Source: Acidiphilium multivorum AIU301
GTDB lineage: Bacteria; Pseudomonadota; Alphaproteobacteria; Acetobacterales; Acetobacteraceae
Assembly: GCF_000202835.1 (NCBI RefSeq)
Contig: NC_015186.1
Coordinates: 3,567,501 to 3,631,500, forward strand
Direction of reading: 5' to 3'
Length of the DNA: 64,000 nt
Shown here in pieces: positions 45,021 to 53,256 of this stretch. Position numbers and translations under genes: made by a program. How positions within the stretch are numbered: the first letter of the stretch is position 1; the number at the start of each line of letters is the position of its first letter. Under the pieces are notes generated by a model. The model did no database searches, was not told the origin of the DNA, and worked only from the letters and a program-made list of their open reading frames with translations.

Positions 45021-46808
45021 GTGGCACTACAGGGCGGAATGCGCAGCCGGATCAGGTTACGGCTTGCTGGGGGGTCTGCAGACGGGGCGGCAGGGCGATG
45101 CGGGCGGCTTTGAAGGCTGTGGCCGCCGCAACGCCGGCTTCGGTGCGCAGCTGCCAGCGCTTGCCGTTCTGACTGATTTCGCCGTGCTGCAGTCTGTCGA
45201 GATCACGAAGGAGATCGGCCCATTCGACGCGCTTGCCGGCCCGGCGGAGTTTTTCGTCGAGCGCCTGGTGCAGGATCAGCGCGAGAAAAGAACAGAACAC
45301 ATGGCCGCGGATGGCGGCGTCGGAGGAATGGTAGATTGGCCGGGTGCGCATCGTCGCCTTCGCCACACGGAACAGCCGTTCGACATTCTGCAGGTCCCGG
45401 TAGCGGAGCACCGCCTGCAGCGGCGAGATCCTGGCATTGGAGCGCAGCACGAAGACGCCGTCGAAGCGGGCTTCCTCGGCGAGCTTGCCGGCGTCGATCT
45501 CGAACAGCTTGCTCTTGCGGCCGGGCTTTGCGTCACTGACCGGGCGCAGGAAGCGGCGATAGGCGGAGTTGCCGATCAGCGCCTTGTCGCCTCGCTTCAG
45601 CTGACGATCGAGGGCGGCGACCACCTGGCGCCTGGTCTCGGCCTCTTCGATGGCCACCGCCTCGTTGCGGCAGACGATATAGCGCTTGCCCGCGACCTTG
45701 ACCTCCTTGATGAAGAGCTGTGTCTCGTCGCCACTTGCGCGCTCGAGGCAGAGCGGGATGTAGGGGCGCTCATCGGCCAGCACCACCTCGCGGACGATGC
45801 GGTCGGTGCGTTCCCTTGCGCCGAGGACGTATTCCAGCCCGCGCTCCTCCAGCGCGGCGATCGTCGCGGCGCTGATCATGCCGCGATCGGCGACAACGCA
45901 GACCCGGGTGATGCCGAAGCGCGACCGCAGGCGGTCGATCACCGGCACCAGCACCGAGACATCGGCGGTGTTGCCCGGCCACATCTCGGTGCAGATAGGC
46001 CTTCCGTCCTGATCGATCACCACGCCCAGGATCATCTGCGCGAGCTGTGGGCGGTAATCCTTGGAGTGGCCCCACGCGCCCAGCGTCTCGCCGCCGGCAC
46101 CTTCGAAATACAGCGAGGTGGTGTCCATGAATACGACCGAGAGATCGGTGAACAGATCATGCCGCCGAGCGAAGAGCCGCTCTTCCACCAGATCCTTCAC
46201 CGTCCGTGGCGCAAAGGGCGTGGCATCCGCCTGCTCTGCCTCCGGCAACTCCTCGCCAAGCCAGGCCATGGCGCGGTAGAGGTGATGCAGGCCGAGCTCC
46301 TCGGTGCTGGGAATGTCGTAATCGTCGAGCCATTTGTCGCAGGCGCGATCCGAGCCCGAGACCATAATCCGGTGGAGCACGGTGGCGAACACCGCGCGCT
46401 CGACCGGGAACTCGAACTGCCGCCCGGCCAGCAGCTCCTCGAACACAGCAGCGATCCCGCTCTCCTGCCACAGTCGGCCGAACAGCAATGGCGCGCCGAA
46501 CCGGCGCATGCTCAGCGTGGTCGCCTCATTCTCCATGGCGGAGAGCAGCATCATCTGCTCGCAATGGCGGGCGCCGGAGGCCAGGAGCCTCGCGAGCTGG
46601 CCGCTTGCTTCGAGTTCGTCCATCCGGCCGATGGTCAGCCGCACAACCTGGCGGACCTTGCCATCGACCCGCTTGTTCTCGACGATCTGCAGGTAGCGAC
46701 GGCCACCTGATGGTTTGATGCGGAAGAACATGACCCCGACTCCGGACACCACGCTACGGAGCCGATGCAAGCAAGATCAACACACAATCGCGCGATACGT
46801 GGCACTAC
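45021..46808 (-). mobile_element. IS1634/IS1549-type insertion sequence (ends approximate)
   Basis: The transposase gene is flanked by two direct copies of GTGGCACTAC, at 45021-45030 and 46799-46808. These may be a 10-base target duplication or subterminal parts of the ends, since the sequence is itself nearly palindromic. No long inverted repeats were found by eye, so the borders are estimates. The non-coding flanks inside are short (about 20 and 70 bases). Confidence 0.7.
45052..46731 (-). CDS. IS1634 family transposase (IS4-like DDE)
   Basis: The 559-aa protein starts MFFRIKPSGGRRYLQIVENKRVDGKVRQ, the typical beginning of IS1634/IS1549 transposases. The catalytic domain has VVFMDTTSLYFEG (first Asp), CVVADRGMISAATIAAL (second Asp) and the Y-R-x-LQNVERLFRVAKATMRTRPIYH block with the catalytic Glu, followed by IRGHVFCSFLALIL. 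It appears complete. An upstream in-frame start at 46770 would add 13 residues without support. Confidence 0.92.
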   Translation of the reverse strand: MFFRIKPSGGRRYLQIVENKRVDGKVRQVVRLTIGRMDELEASGQLARLLASGARHCEQMMLLSAMENEATTLSMRRFGAPLLFGRLWQESGIAAVFEELLAGRQFEFPVERAVFATVLHRIMVSGSDRACDKWLDDYDIPSTEELGLHHLYRAMAWLGEELPEAEQADATPFAPRTVKDLVEERLFARRHDLFTDLSVVFMDTTSLYFEGAGGETLGAWGHSKDYRPQLAQMILGVVIDQDGRPICTEMWPGNTADVSVLVPVIDRLRSRFGITRVCVVADRGMISAATIAALEERGLEYVLGARERTDRIVREVVLADERPYIPLCLERASGDETQLFIKEVKVAGKRYIVCRNEAVAIEEAETRRQVVAALDRQLKRGDKALIGNSAYRRFLRPVSDAKPGRKSKLFEIDAGKLAEEARFDGVFVLRSNARISPLQAVLRYRDLQNVERLFRVAKATMRTRPIYHSSDAAIRGHVFCSFLALILHQALDEKLRRAGKRVEWADLLRDLDRLQHGEISQNGKRWQLRTEAGVAAATAFKAARIALPPRLQTPQQAVT

Positions 46809-47004
46809 GTTTTTAAAAGATCTTCAAACGGCTCCGAAAAAACCGTTATCTCCCAATCCTCTATCGTGCCGTTATCGTATCGTTCCGGGTTCCACTGTTG
46901 AAGTCGGGTCGGACCGCGCACGTTGAACATTTCGTGCTATTTCCGTGCAGGCGGATTCGGTTTTTGTCATATGATGCCTTGGGAAACGTTGAAAAGTCGA
47001 AAGC

Positions 47005-48888
47005 ATGACCATCGCCGACCATGTGCGTGAGATCGAATCCGTCTGGCAGGGCAATGCCAGCATGCGCGACCCCTATGTCATCCAGTCCTGGCGCCGCTGC
47101 CTCGATGACTACCGCCTTGATCCTGCGGTGAACGCCGAAGCCGTCATCCTCCCCGAGGGACGGCTGAAGGAGCACCGCCAGCAGGCCGAGGGACTGATCG
47201 CCATCGCCCGGTCCGGCCTCGAGCGGCTTTATGGCAATGTCGCGAACCAGGCCTATGTCCTGCTCCTCGCCGACCGGGCTGGCGTCACCGTCGAATATCT
47301 CGGCGATCCCCGCTACGATGACGATCTGCGCCGCGCAGGGCTCTATCTCGGCTCGGACTGGGCCGAATCGCATGCCGGCACCTGCGCCGTCGGTGCCTGC
47401 ATCGCCACCGGCGAGGCGTTGACGATCCATCAGACCGACCATTTCGACATGACCCACACGCCGCTCTCCTGCACGGCGGCGCCGATCTACGATACCGCGG
47501 GGCAGCTTTCCGCGGTGCTCGACATCTCGCTCCTCAAATCGCCCGTGGAAAAGACCAGCCAGAACCTGGCCCGGCACCTTGTCACCACCACCGTGCGGCG
47601 CATCGAACTCGCCAACCTGATGGAACGCACCCGGCGCCAGTGGGTGCTGCGTTTCGCCCTCTCTCCCGAGTTTCTCGACGTCGACCCCGAAGGCGGCATC
47701 GCGATCGATGATTCCGGCCGCATCGCCGGCCTCACCCACGGCGCGGCGCGCATGCTCGCCCGCGCCGCGGGGCGCGACTGGCGCCGCCCGGAGCAGTTGA
47801 TCGGCCAGCCGATCTCCCGCTTCCTCGATCTCTCGATCGACGATCTGCCCGCCCTGATGCGCGGCCGGCCAACCCATGAGCGCGTGCTCCGCGCCCGTGA
47901 CGGCAATATGCTCTTCGCCCATGCGATCGAGCCGCCGCCCCGTCCGCGCGCAGCACGGCAAACCCTGCCGCCCGCCCTCCGCCGCCTCGGCGGCGAGACG
48001 CCTGAGATCAAGGCGCTTCAGGACCGTGCCGCGCGCTTTGCCCGCACCGACCTGCCGGTGCTGATCCACGGCGAAACCGGCACCGGCAAGGAATATCTCG
48101 CCCGCGCAATTCACGAGGCGAGCGGCGCGAAAGGCCCCTTCGTCGCGGTCAACTGCGCTGCGATTCCGGAAACCCTGGCCGAATCAGAGCTGTTCGGCCA
48201 CGCTCCCGGCGCGTTCACCGGAGCGGCCCCGCGCGGCCGCCGCGGCCTGATCGAGGAGGCGGATGGCGGCACGCTGTTCCTCGACGAGATTGGCGACATG
48301 CCGCTCTCCCTGCAGACCCGCCTGCTGCGCGTCCTTGCCGAACGCACGGTCCAGCCCCTCGGCGCCGCCCGCCCGCGCAAGGTCGGCTTCCGGCTGATCT
48401 CGGCCTCGCATCGCGACCTTCGCGCATTGGTCGCCGCGGGGAGCTTCCGCGAGGATCTCTTCTATCGGCTGAACGTCGCCGCGCTCAGCCTCCCGCCGCT
48501 GCGCAGCCGCGGCGATTTCGACTGGCTGCTCGCCCGTCTGCTGGCGACGCGGCAGCGCGAGGGGCGGCCGGTCCGTCTCGCGCCGGATGCCGCCGCCATG
48601 CTTCGCGCCCACCGGTGGCCGGGCAATCTGCGCGAACTCGACAACGTCCTCGCGGTGGCGACCGCCTTGTGCGAGGAAGGCGAAATCCGCGTTGCGGATC
48701 TTCCCGGCGGTCTTGGCCCGGTCTCCGTTCGAACGGAGGACGATGCGGCCGCTTCGCTCCGCGCCGCGCTCGATGGCTGTGGCGGCAATGTTTCCGCTCT
48801 CGCCCGCCGCCTGGGCTGCGACCGTACCACCTTGCACCGCCGGATGCGCCGCCTCGGCATCTCCGGCCGCCTCCGCCCGCAGCGCTGA
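47005..48888 (+). CDS. Sigma-54-dependent transcriptional activator (AcoR type)
   Basis: The 627-aa protein has an N-terminal GAF-type sensor (about 65-200; [42 protein letters not shown]) as in AcoR/AcxR activators of acetoin, alcohol or ketone metabolism. It also has a PAS-like middle, an AAA+ domain with Walker A GETGTGKE (356-363) and GAFTGA (402-407), and a Fis helix-turn-helix ([22 protein letters not shown]). A sigma-54 promoter lies directly downstream, so it most likely switches on the dehydrogenase and monooxygenase genes that follow. The inducer is unknown. Confidence 0.93.
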   Translation: MTIADHVREIESVWQGNASMRDPYVIQSWRRCLDDYRLDPAVNAEAVILPEGRLKEHRQQAEGLIAIARSGLERLYGNVANQAYVLLLADRAGVTVEYLGDPRYDDDLRRAGLYLGSDWAESHAGTCAVGACIATGEALTIHQTDHFDMTHTPLSCTAAPIYDTAGQLSAVLDISLLKSPVEKTSQNLARHLVTTTVRRIELANLMERTRRQWVLRFALSPEFLDVDPEGGIAIDDSGRIAGLTHGAARMLARAAGRDWRRPEQLIGQPISRFLDLSIDDLPALMRGRPTHERVLRARDGNMLFAHAIEPPPRPRAARQTLPPALRRLGGETPEIKALQDRAARFARTDLPVLIHGETGTGKEYLARAIHEASGAKGPFVAVNCAAIPETLAESELFGHAPGAFTGAAPRGRRGLIEEADGGTLFLDEIGDMPLSLQTRLLRVLAERTVQPLGAARPRKVGFRLISASHRDLRALVAAGSFREDLFYRLNVAALSLPPLRSRGDFDWLLARLLATRQREGRPVRLAPDAAAMLRAHRWPGNLRELDNVLAVATALCEEGEIRVADLPGGLGPVSVRTEDDAAASLRAALDGCGGNVSALARRLGCDRTTLHRRMRRLGISGRLRPQR

Positions 48889-48910
48889 GCGCCACGGAAC
48901 GCCACACAGG

Positions 48911-48929
48911 GGCGCCACACTGTGGCGCC
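48911..48929. promoter_or_regulatory. Perfect 19-base palindrome, probable activator binding site
   Basis: GGCGCCACA-C-TGTGGCGCC is a perfect 9-1-9 inverted repeat. It lies 41 bases upstream of the sigma-54 promoter and 22 bases after the activator gene's stop, the right place for an enhancer-binding-protein site. A related half-site (ACGCCACACAGG) stands just before it at about 48899-48910. Confidence 0.75.
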
Positions 48930-48969
48930 ATCCTGCCCGGCCGGCCGCGCATTTCCGCCGAATCCGGGC

Positions 48970-48985
48970 TGGCATGCCGTTTGCT
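48970..48985 (+). promoter_or_regulatory. Sigma-54 (-24/-12) promoter
   Basis: TGGCATGCCGTTTGCT matches the consensus TGGCACG-N4-TTGC(A/T) in all but one base, with exact spacing. It lies 57 bases before the dehydrogenase start, behind an AcoR-type activator gene and a 19-base palindrome. It should drive the downstream two-gene operon. Confidence 0.85.
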
Positions 48986-49026
48986 TTTCACTCGTTCGCA
49001 ACGCCAAGATTGCAAGGAGGAACGAC

Positions 49027-50103
49027 GTGAAAGCACTACGATTCCATGCCGCCCGCGATCTGCGGATCGAGGACGTCGCCGCACCTGACCGCAAGCCACC
49101 ACCCGGTCAGGTCCTCGTGCGCAACCGCTTCGTCGGCATCTGCGGCACCGACCTGCACGAATACGCCTACGGGCCGATCTTCATCCCCACCACACCGCAT
49201 CCCTTCACCGGCGCCCAGGGGCCGCAAATCCTCGGGCACGAATTCGGCGGTGTCGTCACCGCGATCGGCGAGGGCGTCTCCAGCGTGAAGCCGGGCGACC
49301 GCGTCTCCGTCCAGCCCCTGATCATGCCGCGCGCCGGCGACTATTATGCCGACCGTGGCCTGTTTCACCTCAGCCCGCAGCTGGCGCTGGCCGGCCTCAG
49401 CTGGGCCTGGGGCGGCATGGCCGAGGAAGCGATGCTGCACGAATACAACGTGCAGAGGATTCCCGACGCGCTGAGCGACGAGGAGGCCGCCCTGGTCGAG
49501 CCCGCCGCCGTCGCCGTCTATTCCTGCGACCGCGGCGGCGTCGGCGCGGGCAGCGCGGTGCTGGTGACGGGCGCCGGGCCGATCGGCCTGCTCACCCTGA
49601 TTGCCGCCCGCGCCGCCGGCGCGACGACGCTCTTCCTCTCCGACATCAACGACGCGCGGCTCGCCTTCGCCCGCAGCATCCTTCCCGACATCGTCGTTCT
49701 CAACCCGCAGCGCGACGATGTCGGCTCCCGCGTCCGTGCGGCGACCGAGGGCGGGGCGGGCTGCGACGTCGCCCTCGAATGCGTCGGGAACGAGCACGCG
49801 CTGAAAGCCTGCCTCGATGCGGTGCGCAAGCAGGGCGTGGTGGTCCAGACCGGGCTTCACCCGCACGACAATCCGCTCGACTGGTTCCAGGTCACGTTCA
49901 AGGATGTCGACCTGCGGGGCGCCTGGGCCTACCCGACCCATTACTGGCCGCGCGTGATCCGCATGATCGCGAGCGGCATCCTGCCCGCCTCGAAGATCGT
50001 CACCGCCCGCATCCGGCTCGACGATGCCGTTGCCGAAGGGTTCGAGGCGCTGCTCGATCCCTCCGGCAGGCACATCAAGATTCTCATCGATCTCGCCGCC
50101 TGA
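49027..50103 (+). CDS. Zinc-type alcohol dehydrogenase, 2,3-butanediol dehydrogenase-like
   Basis: The 358-aa MDR-family enzyme has the catalytic zinc ligands C39 (GICGTDLHEY), H71 and E72 (GHEFGGVV), the nucleotide-binding VTGAGPIGLLTLIAARAAGA and CVGNEHALKACLDAVRKQG. It probably oxidises a secondary alcohol or diol with NAD(P)+. The lobe that normally holds four structural-zinc cysteines (about 97-118) has none. GTG start at 49027 is fixed by a strong AAGGAGG site (49014-49020) and lies downstream of the sigma-54 promoter. Confidence 0.88.
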   Translation: MKALRFHAARDLRIEDVAAPDRKPPPGQVLVRNRFVGICGTDLHEYAYGPIFIPTTPHPFTGAQGPQILGHEFGGVVTAIGEGVSSVKPGDRVSVQPLIMPRAGDYYADRGLFHLSPQLALAGLSWAWGGMAEEAMLHEYNVQRIPDALSDEEAALVEPAAVAVYSCDRGGVGAGSAVLVTGAGPIGLLTLIAARAAGATTLFLSDINDARLAFARSILPDIVVLNPQRDDVGSRVRAATEGGAGCDVALECVGNEHALKACLDAVRKQGVVVQTGLHPHDNPLDWFQVTFKDVDLRGAWAYPTHYWPRVIRMIASGILPASKIVTARIRLDDAVAEGFEALLDPSGRHIKILIDLAA

Positions 50104-50136
50104 CGCGGCGTCACAACAGCAAGGGAAACGCAACCC

Positions 50137-51960
50137 ATGAACGACATGACGATCGACAAGCCCATCACCGTCTCCGCGCCGCAGAAGGCGGTCGAGGCGT
50201 GGCTCGACAGTTTCAACCGGGCATTGAACGCCGGTGACGCCGAAGCCGCCGCCCGGCTCTTTGCGCCGGTCAGCTTCTGGCGCGACCTGATCGCCTTCAC
50301 CTGGAACATCAGGACCGTCGAAACGCCCGACGGCGTGCGCGACATGCTGGCGGCGACCCTCGACAATGTCCGTCCGGTCAGCTTCGCGCTCGCCGAGCCG
50401 CCGACCGAGTCCAACGGCGTCATCGAGGCCTGGCTCGCCTTCGAGACGAAGATCGGCCGCGGGGAGGGGCTGCTCCGCCTGCAGGACGGCAAGGCCTGGA
50501 CGCTGCTCACCACCCTCGCCGAACTCAAGGGCCACGAGGAGCCCAAGGGCATCCGCCGGCCAATGGGCGCCGAGCACGGCGTCCGCCGCGGCCGGCAGAG
50601 CTGGCAGGAAAGGCGCGAGGAGGAAGCCCGCACGCTCGGCTACGAAACCCAGCCTTATGTCCTCGTCGTCGGCGGCGGGCAGGGGGGCATCGCGCTTGGC
50701 GCGCGGCTGCGCCAGCTCGGCGTGCCCGCCATCGTGATCGACAGGCACGACCGGCCGGGCGACCAGTGGCGCAAGCGCTACAAGTCGCTCTGCCTGCATG
50801 ATCCGGTCTGGTACGACCACCTGCCCTATATCGATTTCCCCGCCAACTGGCCGGTCTTCGCGCCCAAGGACAAGATCGGCGACTGGCTGGAAATGTACAC
50901 CAAGGTCATGGAGATCAATTACTGGACCAGAACCACTGCGAAGAGCGCCGCCTTCGATGAAGCGAGCGGCACCTGGCGTGTCGTCGTCGATCGCGATGGC
51001 GAGGAGATCGAGCTCCGTCCGACCCAACTCGTCCTCGCCACCGGCATGTCGGGCAAGCCGAATATCCCGCAGTTCAAGGGCATGGACCGCTTCCGCGGCG
51101 AGCAGCACCACAGCTCCCGGCACCCGGGGCCCGATGCCTATGCGGGCAAGAAGGTCGTGGTCATCGGCGCCAACAACTCGGCGCACGACATCTGCGCCGC
51201 CCTCTGGGAGCATGGTGCGGACGTCACCATGGTCCAGCGCTCCAGCACGCATATCGTCCGCTCGGATTCGCTGATGGAGATCGGCCTCGGCGAGCTCTAT
51301 TCCGAGAGGGCGGTCGCCAATGGCGTGACCACCCGCAAGGCGGACATGATCTTCGCATCGCTGCCCTACCGGATCATGCACGAGTTCCAGATCCCGGTTT
51401 ATGACGCGATCCGCGAAAAGGACGCCGATTTCTATGCCGCCCTCGAAAAGGCCGGCTTCATGCTCGATTTCGGCGCGGACGATTCAGGCCTGTTCATGAA
51501 ATATCTCCGCCGCGGCTCGGGCTATTATATCGATGTCGGCGCCTGTGACCTGGTCATCGACGGCAGCATCAAGCTCAAGAGCGGCGTCGGGGTCGACGAG
51601 ATCACCGAAACCGGCGTGAGGATGGCGGATGGCGAGGAACTCCCGGCCGATCTAATCGTCTACGCCACGGGCTATGGCTCGATGAACGGCTGGGCCGCCG
51701 ATCTGATCAGCCAGGAGGTCGCCGACAAGGTCGGCAAGGTCTGGGGCCTCGGTTCCGACACGCCGAAGGACCCCGGCCCCTGGGAAGGCGAGCAGCGCAA
51801 CATGTGGAAGCCGACGCAGCAGCAAAACCTCTGGTTCCACGGCGGCAATCTCCACCAGTCACGCCATTATTCGCTGTATCTCGCCCTCCAGCTGAAAGCG
51901 CGGCAGGTCGGCATTCCAACGCCCGTCTATGGCCTGCAGGAGGTGCATCACCTGTCCTGA
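50137..51960 (+). CDS. Flavin-dependent monooxygenase with N-terminal NTF2/SnoaL-like domain
   Basis: Residues 1-150 form an NTF2/SnoaL-like domain (VEAWLDSFNRALNAGDAEAAARLFAPVSFWRDLIAFTWNIRT). The rest is a class B flavoprotein monooxygenase: FAD site VVGGGQGGIALGARL (177-191), the FMO/Baeyer-Villiger-like motif FRGEQHHSSRH, an NADPH-type site VVVIGANNSAHDICAAL and LIVYATGYGS. It would oxygenate a ketone or a heteroatom with NADPH and O2. It follows the dehydrogenase by 33 bases, so a route alcohol to ketone to ester or hydroxylated product is plausible. Confidence 0.85.
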   Translation: MNDMTIDKPITVSAPQKAVEAWLDSFNRALNAGDAEAAARLFAPVSFWRDLIAFTWNIRTVETPDGVRDMLAATLDNVRPVSFALAEPPTESNGVIEAWLAFETKIGRGEGLLRLQDGKAWTLLTTLAELKGHEEPKGIRRPMGAEHGVRRGRQSWQERREEEARTLGYETQPYVLVVGGGQGGIALGARLRQLGVPAIVIDRHDRPGDQWRKRYKSLCLHDPVWYDHLPYIDFPANWPVFAPKDKIGDWLEMYTKVMEINYWTRTTAKSAAFDEASGTWRVVVDRDGEEIELRPTQLVLATGMSGKPNIPQFKGMDRFRGEQHHSSRHPGPDAYAGKKVVVIGANNSAHDICAALWEHGADVTMVQRSSTHIVRSDSLMEIGLGELYSERAVANGVTTRKADMIFASLPYRIMHEFQIPVYDAIREKDADFYAALEKAGFMLDFGADDSGLFMKYLRRGSGYYIDVGACDLVIDGSIKLKSGVGVDEITETGVRMADGEELPADLIVYATGYGSMNGWAADLISQEVADKVGKVWGLGSDTPKDPGPWEGEQRNMWKPTQQQNLWFHGGNLHQSRHYSLYLALQLKARQVGIPTPVYGLQEVHHLS

Positions 51961-51970
51961 GTGGGTCTGG

Positions 51971-51998
51971 GTGCCGCGGGTCGTCCCGCCTGCGGCAC
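51971..51998. terminator. Hairpin between convergent operons
   Basis: GTGCCGC (51971-51977) pairs with GCGGCAC (51992-51998), with an inner GGG/CCC pairing around TCGT. It lies ten bases after the monooxygenase stop and before the ends of the leftward Tad genes. No T-tract follows, but its place between convergent genes fits a transcription terminator. Confidence 0.45.
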
Positions 51999-52115
51999 TC
52001 ATTCCGGCCGTGACCGTGCCATGCCAGCGCGGTTGCCGGCGGTGGCGTTTCGGAAGCCGGGAACGGCCTGATGAGTTGCCGGATCTGCCCGCCGAAGGCG
52101 ATGACCCTGCGTCGT

Positions 52116-52700
52116 TTACGGCACCAAGCTGATCGTCGAGGAATTGCGGGGCAGCATGTAGACGGAGGACTGGAGATGGAACGGGCCGAGCTTGAGAAAA
52201 TCGAGCGTCGGCTCGAACGCGTAATCGACCTGTCCGAGGATGACGCTGGTATTCGGCACGTCGAGTGAGGTCGGGACGGTGACGACCTGACCCTGTTGCA
52301 GCGCAGTGGCGTTCGAGGCCTCGCTCCAGGCGACCCTGGCATCGCCATCATCGTCGATCGAGATGCAGCTGACGACGATCTGGGCTGGCGATGCGGGGTA
52401 GGGGGCGAGGATTTGCGACGCGGCGGAGAAGATGTCCGGAAGCTGCGTGCTCGCGCTGATGCTGGTGTATTGCGAGACGATGTTGGTGATGGTCGAACCC
52501 GTTTGCGAGACGAGCTGGTTGACGATCACCGCCTGTTCCAGCTCGGTCGTCGCGAAGAAGAACAGCAGGAGCACGGGCAGAACGAGGGCGAACTCGACCG
52601 CCGCCACACCCGCGCGGCGGCGTTGGGACGCGGCGGTGAGACGGCGCAGGATGCGTCGTGCCCATGTGCATGCGCCGCTCTTGCCGTCAGTAGGGTTCAT
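52116..52700 (-). CDS. TadE-like minor pseudopilin
   Basis: The 194-aa protein has a basic N-terminus and the TadE motif RRRAGVAAVEFALVLPVLLLFFFATTELEQAV, one membrane helix with a conserved Glu, then a Ser/Thr-rich extracytoplasmic domain. TadE proteins are minor pseudopilins of the Flp/Tad pilus machinery. The gene overlaps the preceding TadE-like gene by 14 bases. Confidence 0.85.
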   Translation of the reverse strand: MNPTDGKSGACTWARRILRRLTAASQRRRAGVAAVEFALVLPVLLLFFFATTELEQAVIVNQLVSQTGSTITNIVSQYTSISASTQLPDIFSAASQILAPYPASPAQIVVSCISIDDDGDARVAWSEASNATALQQGQVVTVPTSLDVPNTSVILGQVDYAFEPTLDFLKLGPFHLQSSVYMLPRNSSTISLVP

Positions 52701-53244
52701 TTCGGAAGACCGCTGTTGCCTGCAGCAGGCGATAGTTGCCGTTCATCGTCGCGAAGCTGAAATTCAGCAGGCTGGCCATGACCGGCAGCTGGTAGAAGAC
52801 CTGAACCATCACGATGTCGCCGGGGCCGCCAAGGCTGTAACTCAGCGATGACGTATTGAAGTTGCCGCTTGTCAGCGGATTGACCTGCGTGATGGCGTTG
52901 AAGGACGGGAAGGTCTGTACGTTGACGTTGAGATTGGCGCAGGTGATCAGGGGCACACCGTCGGTGCAGACGTCCTGAAGGAATTGCTGCGCGGTCATGC
53001 CGGATGACTGCGCCTGCCCGGTCATGATCAGGCGTGCCGTGTCGTTTGTCGCGTTCTGCAGCACTTCCTGGGTGAAGAAGATCAGCCCGGCCTCGATGAT
53101 GGCGAACAGCAAGGCGAAATAGGGGGCCGCGACGAGCGCGAATTCGACGGCGGCGACCGCCCGGCCATCGCCGAGCAGGGTTCTGAGCCGGGCCGGCAGC
53201 TTGAATCTTCCGGTCTTCGGGGCGCGTCTCGTCTTTCGGAGCAC
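52687..53244 (-). CDS. TadE/TadG-like minor pseudopilin
   Basis: The 185-aa protein contains DGRAVAAVEFALVAAPYFALLFAIIEAGLIFFTQEVLQNA, a second TadE-type N-terminal helix with the conserved Glu. A pair of cysteines (DVCTDGVPLITCANL) that could form a disulfide follows in the outer domain. It lies between the other two Tad genes in one leftward operon. Confidence 0.85.
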   Translation of the reverse strand: MLRKTRRAPKTGRFKLPARLRTLLGDGRAVAAVEFALVAAPYFALLFAIIEAGLIFFTQEVLQNATNDTARLIMTGQAQSSGMTAQQFLQDVCTDGVPLITCANLNVNVQTFPSFNAITQVNPLTSGNFNTSSLSYSLGGPGDIVMVQVFYQLPVMASLLNFSFATMNGNYRLLQATAVFRNEPY

Positions 53245-53256
53245 GATATCGCTCCG

